From contig NZ_CP096021.1 of assembly GCF_023115355.1 (NCBI RefSeq), positions 62,001 through 126,000 of the forward strand: 64,000 nt of DNA. Direction: 5' to 3'. Positions within the stretch are counted from its first letter, which is position 1. Each line of letters starts with the position of its first letter. The position numbers and the translations under genes were made by a program. The DNA is from Halocatena salina (GTDB lineage Archaea; Halobacteriota; Halobacteria; Halobacteriales; Haloarculaceae). The notes under the pieces are model-generated. The model searched no databases, was not told the DNA's origin, and saw only the letters and a program-made list of their open reading frames with translations. Below are positions 48,522 through 56,559 of this stretch, piece by piece.

Positions 48522-49229
48522 ATGAGTTCTATGGATCCTTCTCAGTGGCTGCTTGATGATGTCCGCGATCGGCTCGAAACAGCCCCAACGCTTGCCGATT
48601 TCGTTCGACAAATAAATGTGATACTGGTTCTCCAAGACTCGGACTGCAAGGATTTTGAGACACGAAAATACGACGCTGGGCCACTCGTTCGTGCGTTGTT
48701 CTGCCGTGAGCTTGCCGGTCTCTCGTGGAACGGGCTCTACGAGTTCCTCTCGACGGAGCACCGAGCCGAACGGCTCGGATTCGATCCAACGAAATTCGGG
48801 AAGTACAACACGGCCCCAACCCGCCAAACACTCACGACTGCGTGGGATGTGGGCCTCTCAGATGAGATCAAGCGTGCTATTCTCTCGTTGAGCGAGCGCC
48901 TCGTCGCTGCTGCCTACGAGAACGATGCTGCACTGGATCTCCGGCTCCCACGGCACGTCGACGAGTCCGAGTCTGCCCTCCGTGACCGCCATGTTGGCGA
49001 CTTCTCGAACGAGCAGATTCGAACACACGTCCGGTACGCTCGGGAGATGGTCTTCGGAGCGTTCGACTCTGGACGGGCAGCGAACGCGACATATCTGGAT
49101 AGCCGGTTTGACGAACTCCAAGCACTGATGGCGCTGGGCGGATGGTCGAGCTATGACGCGATCGAACCGTACCTTGCTGCCCCGACCGAGGAGAACATCA
49201 TCGACTCGATGACTACCGTCGCGTTGTGA
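48522..49229 (+). pseudogene. Transposase-like protein, C-terminally truncated
   Basis: A 235-residue frame resembling the N-terminal part of a haloarchaeal transposase family: WLLDDVRDRLETAPTLADFV, then YDAGPLVRALFCRELAGLSW and STEHRAERLGFDPTKFGKYN. The catalytic DDE half is missing and the frame ends in SMTTVAL with no further recognisable part downstream. I could not name the IS family with confidence. The AT-rich DNA on both sides suggests an insertion hot spot. Confidence 0.5.
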
Positions 49230-49487
49230 GGGTCGATACGAAGAACGTGCATCTCATGGACTCGGGCGATTTCACGAAGATTGGGTATTCCACCGACCCC
49301 CAAGCGCCTTTGGCTCGTTGTTGTTCTCATATGAGGAAATTACTAGGGCTGGAGTGCTAGCAGTATGAGGAACTTCTATATCCATTCTACTTCACCTAAT
49401 GAATATATACCACCAAGAAAAATATATTATATTAATGATTTATAAATAGAATATTTTAAGTGCCACCATTTTGTAAATGGGCAGTGG
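49230..49487. other. AT-rich promoter region
   Basis: The first 100 bases hold the remnant downstream of the truncated transposase. The last 120 bases are very AT-rich (TATATTATATTAA-like) and precede the Tat-exported protein at 49488. Confidence 0.5.
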
Positions 49488-50462
49488 ATGGAAATGACAG
49501 AGGAAAATCCAAAGCCAGAAACCATTACACACAGTCGTAGAACGCTTCTTAAAAGTGCCGGGGCTGCTACTACTGTTTTAGCTTTTGGCCCAAAATCGGT
49601 GAGTGCTCTTAGTGAAGATCACGTTCCGGTGCCAGCAGGTGTGGAAGTCCCTAAGTCTAATATCACTGTAGAGCCCACTGCTGAACCACCAGTTGATATG
49701 GATATTAAAAAACGACGGGCACACAACCGTAGCCCAGTCGTAGACCCAAATGGCAAGGAAACTAGGGATAAGGAGCAAGAGTCAGATGAGGTTGACCCAA
49801 TGCCCGGCTCTAACAGTAATAGGTATCTTTCCTATGCGCGTGATGAGTATATCACGGGAAAATACCATGTGATGGAAGCAACCTTCAATGTTCCAAGTGA
49901 GCCTGCGGCGGGAAATTCAGCCGACGACACAATCATGTACTATTTCCCGGCGTTAATCAATTGTGATTCAATTTGTACTACTACTCAGTCTATTATCCAG
50001 CCAGTTCTTCAGTGGAATCAGGAGGATACAGATTTTGCATACGATTGGTCTATAGCCTCATGGTATGGTAGTGGAAGTAATGCAGACAATTATCATCGAA
50101 GTCCAGCATTAGCAGCAAACGCGGGAGATACCATATATGGTTCGATGGAATATCATTCTGACAGAAACCAATGGTATATATACACAGAAAATGTGACAGA
50201 TGGCCGTTATACCGCTATTTGGGCGCCTGAATCGTTTAGTGACTATGCATGGGATCGAGCATACTGTACCTTAGAGAGTTTTTACTGGGAACAAAACTGT
50301 GATGAGCTACCCGGAAGTTCGACATTTAGGAATGTATATTTAGAAAATGCTAGTGGAAACCGTGTAAAACCAGATTGGGGAGAGAATACAGATAATGTAT
50401 CATGCCTCCTAAGTTGTTTTGTGAGCAACCATGATAAAATATACCTTAGAACTCCTTATTAG
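49488..50462 (+). CDS. Tat-exported protein of unknown function with a beta-rich domain
   Basis: A 324-residue secreted protein. The Tat signal is HSRRTLLKSAGAA (residues about 15-27). A Lys/Asp/Glu linker follows to about residue 105. The mature domain has many Trp, Tyr and Asn (YHVMEATFNVPSEPAAG, SIIQPVLQWN, YDWSIASWYGSG, GDTIYGSMEYHSDRNQWYIY) and three to five cysteines. The strand pattern is reminiscent of beta-sandwich proteins such as G1/A4-type peptidases, but no catalytic Gln/Glu pair can be proved. Codon use is clearly more AT-rich than in neighbours, so it was probably acquired. A small membrane protein follows 77 bp downstream. Confidence 0.65.
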   Translation: MEMTEENPKPETITHSRRTLLKSAGAATTVLAFGPKSVSALSEDHVPVPAGVEVPKSNITVEPTAEPPVDMDIKKRRAHNRSPVVDPNGKETRDKEQESDEVDPMPGSNSNRYLSYARDEYITGKYHVMEATFNVPSEPAAGNSADDTIMYYFPALINCDSICTTTQSIIQPVLQWNQEDTDFAYDWSIASWYGSGSNADNYHRSPALAANAGDTIYGSMEYHSDRNQWYIYTENVTDGRYTAIWAPESFSDYAWDRAYCTLESFYWEQNCDELPGSSTFRNVYLENASGNRVKPDWGENTDNVSCLLSCFVSNHDKIYLRTPY

Positions 50463-50539
50463 GTAATGTGACATAAAGAATCTTTTTTGACATCTATACC
50501 AGAAGGCATATGTAATAACAGATATTGAATATCAACCAT

Positions 50540-50803
50540 ATGACTGAACCAACAGGATATCTCACCGCTTTGGGCCTCTATCTGAATTTTATAGAACGTA
50601 TGGGTGGCATTGGACTAATAATCACATCACTTGGTAGTTTCATAGTATATCGTTCTAATGTTGTCCAAATAGTGGAAAACAGGAATGATGAACAACTAAC
50701 AACAAGAACAGTCATCCAGATTATAACCGGGGGGATAATAATGATATTTGGGATCTATATGATATATAGATCATTAACTTTGCAACTGCCCGGACCTAGC
50801 TGA
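50540..50803 (+). CDS. Small two-helix membrane protein
   Basis: An 87-residue protein from the ATG at 50540 with two hydrophobic segments (IGLIITSLGSFIVY and IQIITGGIIMIFGIYMIY) around a charged loop. It shares the AT-rich composition of the Tat-exported protein upstream and is on the same strand, so the two may have been acquired together. It could protect the cell from, or help export, its neighbour; that is inference from position only. Confidence 0.5.
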   Translation: MTEPTGYLTALGLYLNFIERMGGIGLIITSLGSFIVYRSNVVQIVENRNDEQLTTRTVIQIITGGIIMIFGIYMIYRSLTLQLPGPS

Positions 50804-50981
50804 ATTATTATCTGAGAATGAACATATAAAAGTTTCAATTTTCCCAAAGGTACAAGGGTTCGCGAGCGTGCCATACACGGTGGGTCTGGGAACAAGCGAC
50901 CTCTGAGTGACAATCGCCCTGAAGACATTAGCGAGTTTTCTCCGTAGGAGTTCCTTCGAGGAGTCTGAAAAGAAGAACAGA

Positions 50982-51377
50982 CTATAGCCCTTCTAAGGCA
51001 CGGTCACGAACCGCTTCTCCCACTAACGCAAACTTGTCCGAGTCAGCTTGGCGAAGCCCCAACCGGAGCGCGAGCCGGACGAACTCGCTCTGCTCGATCG
51101 AGCCCTCAGCGTCGACGTCGAGCTGCCGGCGGAGCGACTCCCCGATCTTATCGCGCTGCTCGGGGTGCTCGGCAAGCGCACGGATGTACGCCGCTGCCGG
51201 GGCGTCCCAGATCGAGACGGTCTTCTGTTCTTCGCCCTCATCGATCCGCTCCAGTTCGTCGACGATCGCCTCTTTGAGTTCCTGCTGAGCGTCGTTATCC
51301 GCGTCCGAATCGATCCGATCTCCGTGCGACGTTTGGCGTTTGAGCTCGTCGAGATCGATGTCGTCTTCGTCGGGCAT
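50982..51377 (-). CDS. Small acidic protein downstream of parA, possible partition partner
   Basis: A 131-residue acidic protein. The N-terminal third is disordered and rich in Asp/Glu. The C-terminal part (KIGESLRRQLDVDAEGSIEQ, then VRLALRLGLRQA) is helical and could form a DNA-binding or ParA-contacting domain, but no known fold is evident. It starts three bases after parA ends, on the same strand, which is the usual place of the centromere-binding protein in a partition operon. That role is inferred from position and from the phased CTATAG repeats nearby. Confidence 0.6.
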   Translation of the reverse strand: MPDEDDIDLDELKRQTSHGDRIDSDADNDAQQELKEAIVDELERIDEGEEQKTVSIWDAPAAAYIRALAEHPEQRDKIGESLRRQLDVDAEGSIEQSEFVRLALRLGLRQADSDKFALVGEAVRDRALEGL

Positions 51378-51379
51378 GA

Positions 51380-52234
51380 TTAGTCCTCCAGTCGATCCAA
51401 GAGTGTTGACGCAGCACTCAGGTACGCCGACTGTGCTCTGTCGGCGGTCGTGGACGGTTCATCGATTGCGAAGGCTGTTTGACCGCTCTCAGTCGCGTTT
51501 CTGATATCCTGCGAGTATGGCACGTGCTCAGGCGCGATGCTCTCCGGGAATTTCTCTTCAAAGATCTCTAAGTAGTCCCGATCGAGCGTCCGACGGGTAT
51601 CAATTTTATTCGGCAACACCAGCGACAACGAAATCTCAACACCAAAGTTGTTCCCAATCTTCTCCAAATCGCGTTCGAGTTGCTCCGCCTGCCCATCCTC
51701 GAACGATCCGGGTTCGATCGGGACAACGACGTTTTTCGCCGCCCACAAGCCATTGTAACAGATGTTGTTACTCAGACCTGGGAGATCAATGAGTACTGCA
51801 TCGTACCCGAGCGGATCCACGTCTGAGTCCAGAAACCCATCAAGGCGGCTGTACCGGTCTCTCGCGTTGTCGATGTTGCCAAGATCGCCATCAAGCGAGT
51901 CTAAGCCCGGGTGAGCTGGAATGATATCTGGCCCTTCACCGGTGGCGAGGATCAAATCCTTCGTCGCCTGGTCACCGAGCTTTTTCTTGATCGTCCCCCA
52001 CGACTCATCGAAAACCGTAGCGATATTCGGCCAGGCGTCGTCGTCTGCAATCCGATCCTGATACTCCGACCAGACGCCAAAATGCTTGCTCAGATCGCCT
52101 TGTTTTCCGGCCAAATCCAGCAGCAAAACGTCCTTACCTTGCTCTTCGAGAGCCACCGCGAGGTGTGCTGTACTAGTTGTCTTTCCCACGCCACCTTTAT
52201 CCAGAAATGACGCGGCTCGGAGTGTCTTGCTCAT
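51380..52234 (-). CDS. parA: ParA/Soj-type partition ATPase
   Basis: A 284-residue ParA-family ATPase. The deviant Walker A is FLDKGGVGKTT (residues 10-20, with the signature Lys13 and catalytic Lys18). VLLLDLAGKQGD is Walker A-prime, and YDAVLIDLPGLS provides Walker B. No N-terminal HTH is present, so it is a type Ib-like or orphan ParA that does not bind its own operator by that route. The operon order is membrane protein, parA, small acidic protein. Three CTATAG palindromes at exact 12-bp steps lie 11-40 bp upstream of its start. Role: segregation of a replicon or positioning of a complex. Confidence 0.88.
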   Translation of the reverse strand: MSKTLRAASFLDKGGVGKTTSTAHLAVALEEQGKDVLLLDLAGKQGDLSKHFGVWSEYQDRIADDDAWPNIATVFDESWGTIKKKLGDQATKDLILATGEGPDIIPAHPGLDSLDGDLGNIDNARDRYSRLDGFLDSDVDPLGYDAVLIDLPGLSNNICYNGLWAAKNVVVPIEPGSFEDGQAEQLERDLEKIGNNFGVEISLSLVLPNKIDTRRTLDRDYLEIFEEKFPESIAPEHVPYSQDIRNATESGQTAFAIDEPSTTADRAQSAYLSAASTLLDRLED

Positions 52235-52236
52235 GA

Positions 52237-52635
52237 TTAGTATCCTATAGCGTTCGCTATAGTGATTCCTATAGCCATAAAGCTATCGAATAGTTGCTGA
52301 ATCCTCCGGTCGAACAAACAACCAGCGACGTCCGATCCCGCGATGGCTAGCCAGACGAGATACAACCCGGGGAGAACACCTGCTACTAGCGAAGTCATCG
52401 AGTCAGTCATTGATCCAGTGGCATTGCGAGCAGCGCGGAACACGGCCCGGACGACGATCATCGCCGAGAGGATTGCCAGTCCAAGCGCGAGCGCACGGAT
52501 CAACTCGCCATTGCCACCACACAAAACAGCCGTCGCTTCCGGGATGCCGACCGGACCGATCGGCAGGGCAGCCACAACACCCAGCTGCCGATCAATTGAT
52601 TGTGCGATTCGTCCGCTTCCGTCGTTCTGGCGCAT
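52237..52635 (-). CDS. Small membrane protein, first gene of the parA operon
   Basis: A 132-133-residue protein (ATG at 52638 or 52635). The N-terminus MRQNDGSGRIAQ is hydrophilic; three hydrophobic segments follow (GVVAALPIGPVGIP, ALALGLAILSAMIVVRAVF, LVAGVLPGLYLVWLAI). The stop is two bases before the parA ATG. Five CTATAG-type repeats lie 11-64 bp upstream of its start, and three lie in its last codons. A vestigial copy of its first 12 codons occurs at 55573-55610. A membrane partner for a ParA is uncommon and may tether the system. Function unknown. Confidence 0.65.
   Translation of the reverse strand: MRQNDGSGRIAQSIDRQLGVVAALPIGPVGIPEATAVLCGGNGELIRALALGLAILSAMIVVRAVFRAARNATGSMTDSMTSLVAGVLPGLYLVWLAIAGSDVAGCLFDRRIQQLFDSFMAIGITIANAIGY
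52245..52274. repeat. CTATAG iteron cluster 1 (3 copies, 12-bp period)
   Basis: Perfect palindromes CTATAG start at 52245, 52257 and 52269, exactly 12 bp apart, with unrelated 6-bp spacers. They lie just upstream of parA and inside the last codons of the membrane-protein gene. A half-match (CTATCG) follows at 52283, off phase. Likely protein-binding sites, either operator or centromere. Confidence 0.8.
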
Positions 52636-52645
52636 CATTACAACC

Positions 52646-52699
52646 CTATAGTATATACTATAGTGAATACTATAGTAGCTGCTACAGTTATTCCTATAG
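52646..52699. repeat. CTATAG iteron cluster 2 (5 units, 12-bp period)
   Basis: Units start at 52646, 52658, 52670, 52682 and 52694, all 12 bp apart; the fourth is CTACAG, the others CTATAG. The cluster lies directly upstream of the membrane-protein/parA operon and in the divergent region shared with tcmP. It is almost identical to cluster 4 at 55618-55671. Confidence 0.85.
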
Positions 52700-52758
52700 C
52701 CCGAAATCATCGATTATCGCCAGCGAAATCGAAAGGTGAAGCGAACGAACGTGCCGGG

Positions 52759-52807
52759 GCCTTAGTCAACAATCGGAGGAATATGGAGGAACAATGTTGA
52801 CTAAGGC
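52759..52807. repeat. Inverted repeat GCCTTAGTCAACA
   Basis: GCCTTAGTCAACA at 52759-52771 is followed by its exact reverse complement at 52795-52807, a 13-bp dyad with a 23-bp loop. A further single copy, GCCTTAGTCAAC, occurs at about 55728-55740 beside cluster 4. It could be a terminator, an operator or the arm of an element end. Confidence 0.7.
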
Positions 52808-52987
52808 AAAGAGAACAACTGGACACTAACGCGTGTAACCCCGCCATAGGAATAACAACAGCCCGGAAAGATATCCCAGGCAATGGGAGATCTAGTCCAT
52901 ATACCTTATCCGATTCGTACTGGCATCAATCATCGACCAATATAATATTCCTCCGTGAGGTTCTTTACTTCTTATGATTATACATAA

Positions 52988-54028
52988 ATGAATATGTCCA
53001 AAGGGCTGCTTGATAAAAATTGGATTAGCGACCAACTCGAGCGGTTTACAGCACATTCCGAGGCACTCATCGATCTCGCGCCCGATTCCGACACTGATCC
53101 CGACTACGGGCCGTTGACTGCACTCAAATTGTTTCTTATTGCCGCACAAGTCGATGTCTACACCAAAATCATCCCTAAACGGTTTGACCACACCTACTAC
53201 ATTGATGCTCTCGCTGGAAGCGGGCTCACTCACGTACGTGACTACGACGTTGCGATCGCCGGGTCACCACTCATCGCTGCGACTGTCTCCCATAAACCAC
53301 TGGAACGCTACTACTTCGTCGAGAAAGACCATAACCGGGCTAACGCCCTTGCAGCTCGGCTCGATTACTTGCATGACAACACCACTCTGTCTATCCCCCG
53401 TGATCGGTGCGAGATCCGGATCGGCGATGCGAATGACGAAATCCCGGCTATCATGGATGAGATTAAAGAACAGGGAGACGAATACGGGTTCGGTGGTGTA
53501 AACCGATGCGCTGTCGTCGATAACGAAGCCCTTGACTTCGAGTGGGATGCGCTCAAACAATTGCTCCAACCATGGGGCGATACCCTCATCAACTTCCCCG
53601 CGACTCGGATCAGCCGCGATCAAGGAAAACAAAAGCTCAAAGAAATCACCCGCTTCTTTGGATCCCCCGAGTGGGAACAGTGCAACTCGGAAAAGGCCTA
53701 TCGAGAGCTGTATACCAATCGGATCAAAGAGACGACATCGTATAACGTTAAACAACGTTCGATCAGAGTCGATAGCCGACCTGAAGCAAAACGTTACTAT
53801 TACGAACTCTTGTACACGACGCGTATTACTGGTAACGAAAGTCCCTACATCAAGGCTATAGACACAGAGAAACAGCGTCTCGAGCGACTTAGTGGGGCTG
53901 ACGTGGCAGCTATCCTTGATGTTCAGCACGGGGCTGAGCAAACGAATTTTCACTTCTTCGAAGAAGACACAGACACCGACACGGATGGGGCACAGCAGAC
54001 TCTCACTCGATATTCAGAAGAGCTATAG
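52988..54028 (+). CDS. tcmP: Three-Cys-motif partner protein TcmP
   Basis: A 346-residue protein matching the TcmP family, defined by its co-occurrence with three-cysteine radical-SAM (Gp37/Gp68-type) proteins. Recognisable parts are LKLFLIAAQVDVYTKIIPKR, YYIDALAGSGLT, AIAGSPLIAA and YFVEKDHNRANALAARL, which give a methyltransferase-like Rossmann start (D-A-x-A-G-S-G). A late acidic tail precedes the stop. The partner gene lies next to it, convergent, at 54077-55132. The biochemical role is not established. The stop codon lies inside the first CTATAG of cluster 3. The promoter side shares the divergent region with the parA operon. Confidence 0.8.
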   Translation: MNMSKGLLDKNWISDQLERFTAHSEALIDLAPDSDTDPDYGPLTALKLFLIAAQVDVYTKIIPKRFDHTYYIDALAGSGLTHVRDYDVAIAGSPLIAATVSHKPLERYYFVEKDHNRANALAARLDYLHDNTTLSIPRDRCEIRIGDANDEIPAIMDEIKEQGDEYGFGGVNRCAVVDNEALDFEWDALKQLLQPWGDTLINFPATRISRDQGKQKLKEITRFFGSPEWEQCNSEKAYRELYTNRIKETTSYNVKQRSIRVDSRPEAKRYYYELLYTTRITGNESPYIKAIDTEKQRLERLSGADVAAILDVQHGAEQTNFHFFEEDTDTDTDGAQQTLTRYSEEL

Positions 54029-54052
54029 CAACCTCTATAGCAGTTCCTATAG
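54023..54052. repeat. CTATAG iteron cluster 3 (3 copies, 12-bp period)
   Basis: CTATAG starts at 54023, 54035 and 54047, exactly 12 bp apart, spanning the end of tcmP and the gap to the convergent radical-SAM gene. The first copy contains the tcmP stop codon. Because it lies between two gene ends it cannot be a promoter operator for either, which favours a partition or structural role. Confidence 0.8.
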
Positions 54053-54076
54053 GATTAGATAGAAGGCGCTTAGCGC

Positions 54077-55132
54077 TTATGCCCACGTTCGAAGGTTCGG
54101 CTGCTCTAGCGACGGAGGCGATGTCGTCGGTGTCTCACGGTCGGCGAACCCTTCAGGGGATTGTCTGTTTCTCCATCCGCGTAACCAGTCTGCCACGTCC
54201 GTCGGGACGTGTTTTAGCAGCGATTTATCTGGCCACAGATGCACTGGCAGATCAAGTCCCTCACCGAGCTCCTGAACCCAGCGTAGCTGTGTGACGGCAT
54301 ACTCGGCCCACTGATCGCGATCTCGTAACCGCTCCAATTCCATCGCCAATTCATTCTGACCAGCCGCTTTCGCGGCCTGGACAGTCATCTGGAAATTGCC
54401 CGATCGGGGATTGATCGGTTCGTGGAAGATCACGGAGGGCTCGCATTCCGCAATTCGCTCTAACTGCTCGTGGAGGTCTGAACGGGACTGCGTTGGATAC
54501 GTCGGACTCAATGAAACGTAGGTGTTCACTCCCATCTCTGAGAACTCCTTTAGTCCTCTCAGACGGTGTTCTGGAGGAGGAGTGCGGGGTTCGATCGCAT
54601 GAACATGCTCTGCGTTCATACAAGGAATCGACGACCCAATCGTCACGTTCTCCCCTGCCTCAACGAAAACATCGGCATCTTGGAGTGCAAGAATCGGATT
54701 TCGAGTGAGTACCCGCGCATATCGATCGTGCTCAGCGAGTGACTGCACCACCTTACGCGTGATTTTTCCGGCGCGACCATCCATATAGCAGTCCGTCGCG
54801 AACGAGATCCCAACAATGCCACACCCCTGAGGCGTTCGCTTCCACGTTCGCTTCCGATTAAGGATACCATCAATCCGATCGATGATGCTGTCGCGGTAGA
54901 GAACGTACTGCCCCCATTCCCGTTGGGGCTGGTCAACGTCGGCATGCTCTTTGAGCATCTCGGGGCGAGCACGAATGTTCGGTGTACTTGGAACGTAGCA
55001 AAACTTACACCCGTGTTTGCAGCCGGTGGCGACGTTGATTACGTAGTCACAGAGGTGTTTACTGTGCAGCCCTGACTCACTCAACACCGCCTTCGTCGGG
55101 TCATCTCCTGTTGTGATTTCATTGCGTTTCAT
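54077..55132 (-). CDS. Radical-SAM protein with three-Cys motif (Gp37/Gp68 / DUF5131-like)
   Basis: A 351-residue radical-SAM protein. The cluster motif is Cys38, Cys42 and Cys45 in ATGCKHGCKFCYVPS, a C-x3-C-x2-C set. Further elements are GISFATDCYMDGRAG, ARVLTRNPILAL, VTIGSSIPCMNAEHV and IFHEPINPRSGN, the TIM-barrel strands of the spore-photoproduct-lyase/Gp37-Gp68-like group. Its family is the known partner of TcmP, and the two genes here are convergent with iteron cluster 3 between them. A nucleic-acid or peptide modification has been proposed for such pairs but is not proved. Confidence 0.85.
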   Translation of the reverse strand: MKRNEITTGDDPTKAVLSESGLHSKHLCDYVINVATGCKHGCKFCYVPSTPNIRARPEMLKEHADVDQPQREWGQYVLYRDSIIDRIDGILNRKRTWKRTPQGCGIVGISFATDCYMDGRAGKITRKVVQSLAEHDRYARVLTRNPILALQDADVFVEAGENVTIGSSIPCMNAEHVHAIEPRTPPPEHRLRGLKEFSEMGVNTYVSLSPTYPTQSRSDLHEQLERIAECEPSVIFHEPINPRSGNFQMTVQAAKAAGQNELAMELERLRDRDQWAEYAVTQLRWVQELGEGLDLPVHLWPDKSLLKHVPTDVADWLRGWRNRQSPEGFADRETPTTSPPSLEQPNLRTWA

Positions 55133-55572
55133 TGTGGGATATTACATATTAGAGCCATTAACTTCTCACTTGGATTGATGTGAAACGTATTGGTTATTAC
55201 ACTCTACTGCCAGCATCGTAATATTACCGCTAGTATCCCTATTTCGACTCTTAACAGAGGTCGAATGTTAGATATCGACATCACGAACACTCCAATTGAG
55301 CCTGTGTCGTTGCTGGCTCCGTCTCGAATGATGTCTGCCTCCTCGCTGGAGCAACCGGCGTCACCCCGATCACAGCCGTTCGCTGGTTCTCTTGCAGGGA
55401 TGCAACTGGACCAGCCATCGTCTCCTCACCGCGTTCGTACCGATTAGCTCGCTCGGATCAGCGAATCCGAACTATACGGTGATAAATGACAGCCACGGAA
55501 CCACTCCGACCGCTTACTCGAGCACCGACGCAACGTCGGGCGGTCCCACCACCCATCTGCCACCTATTTAAT
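55133..55572. other. Gap upstream of the radical-SAM gene
   Basis: Promoter region of the radical-SAM gene followed by unassigned sequence. A short reverse frame (about 55290-55405, 41 codons, MAGPVASLQENQRTAV) has no family match. Confidence 0.4.
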
Positions 55573-55610
55573 TATGCTATTCGTCCGTTTTCATTGTTCT
55601 GGTGTATCAT
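55573..55610 (-). pseudogene. Vestigial copy of the first 12 codons of the parA-operon membrane gene
   Basis: The reverse strand reads MIHQNNENGRIA and a stop, aligned with MRQNDGSGRIAQ at the start of the gene at 52237-52635. Its upstream DNA is a near copy of the iteron cluster in front of that gene. It marks a partial duplication of the operon's 5' end. Confidence 0.65.
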
Positions 55611-55617
55611 TGCATCC

Positions 55618-55671
55618 CTATATCATATACTATAGTATTCACTATAGTAGCTGCTACAGTTATTCCTATAG
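55618..55671. repeat. CTATAG iteron cluster 4 (5 units, 12-bp period)
   Basis: Units start at 55618 (CTATAT), 55630, 55642, 55654 (CTACAG) and 55666, each 12 bp apart. Order and spacers match cluster 2 (both end CTACAGTTATTCCTATAGCC), including the same CTACAG variant at unit four. It stands in the same orientation as cluster 2, about 3 kb away. Confidence 0.85.
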
Positions 55672-55866
55672 CCCGAGTTATCGACAATCCACATCGAAAT
55701 CAGGGCGCGAGGCGAACGGATCGTTAGGCCTTAGTCAACGATCAGGGAGAGAAAGAGGATATTGGACTCTCCCGATTCTAATGAAACACCTATACGAATA
55801 GTGAGTGCCAGACCCACAGGTGAGGGGTCACAAACGACTTAATAGGTGCCTGTGACAAACGACGTA
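55672..55866. other. Continuation of the duplicated segment, then HAD gene leader
   Basis: Similarity to the flank of cluster 2 continues in patches to the GGCCTTAGTCAAC box at about 55728-55740. The rest leads to the HAD gene; no further feature. Confidence 0.4.
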
Positions 55867-56559
55867 ATGACATTACGAGCGGTTCTGTTCGATCTTGATT
55901 CAACTCTCTATGTCCCTCGTCGTTCCCCCGATGCCATGGTTGCAGAAGCATTTGATCGAGCGAACGTCGAACCATACTGCACTGCCGCCGACCTCGGTAC
56001 AGTTGAGAGTGAGAGTCTTGCAGCGGCCGCCAACAATGAACTCAACTACTATACGCTCTCTTTCGAAGCCGCTGCTGAACTGGCTGGAGTCCCCTCCGAA
56101 GACGCGCCAGCAGTTGCCCGTGCCTATTATGCAATCGGTGGGCACTCCGATGTCGAATGCTTACCCGGAGCGAAAGACGTTCTTCGTCATTGCAACGAAA
56201 CATATACGCTCGGACTTATCACAAATGGGCTGAAAGAGATACAGCAAAAGAAAGTCGATACGCTCGGTATCAGAGAGTGGTTCGAGACGCTTGTGTTCGC
56301 CACCCCTGAACAAGGATATAAGCCCGACCCAGCCCCGTTCGAACAGGCACTTTCCGATCTCGATATAGCCTCGAACGAAACCGTTCACGTGGGGAATTCT
56401 CGAGTAGCGGACGTAGCAGGTGCTCACGCTGCCGGCATCCACTCAATATGGATCCCTTATGAAACACCTCACGAGGAAGCGACTGACAACGGCCCGGAAC
56501 CGGAACAGACGCTTGATACACTACACGATCTAAAAGCAGTACTAAAAATGGATTCGTAG
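55867..56559 (+). CDS. HAD-superfamily phosphohydrolase
   Basis: A 230-residue HAD hydrolase from the ATG at 55867, chosen because motif I follows directly: LFDLDSTLY with Asp9 (nucleophile) and Asp11. Motif II is LGLITNG, motif III the Lys in QGYKPDPAPF, and motif IV VHVGNSRVADVAGA, where the usual first Asp of GDS is Asn and the second acidic residue is kept. The cap region between motifs I and II is helical and fits the HAD subfamily IA of nucleotidase- or phosphoglycolate-phosphatase-like proteins. Substrate unknown. Confidence 0.85.
   Translation: MTLRAVLFDLDSTLYVPRRSPDAMVAEAFDRANVEPYCTAADLGTVESESLAAAANNELNYYTLSFEAAAELAGVPSEDAPAVARAYYAIGGHSDVECLPGAKDVLRHCNETYTLGLITNGLKEIQQKKVDTLGIREWFETLVFATPEQGYKPDPAPFEQALSDLDIASNETVHVGNSRVADVAGAHAAGIHSIWIPYETPHEEATDNGPEPEQTLDTLHDLKAVLKMDS

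Noticed and set aside
49488-50462. Assignment of the Tat-exported protein to G1/A4 peptidases
   Set aside because: Strand and Trp/Tyr pattern is only suggestive; the catalytic Gln and Glu could not be placed.
53856-53861. An extra CTATAG inside tcmP
   Set aside because: A single copy without phased neighbours; six-base matches of this kind occur by chance.
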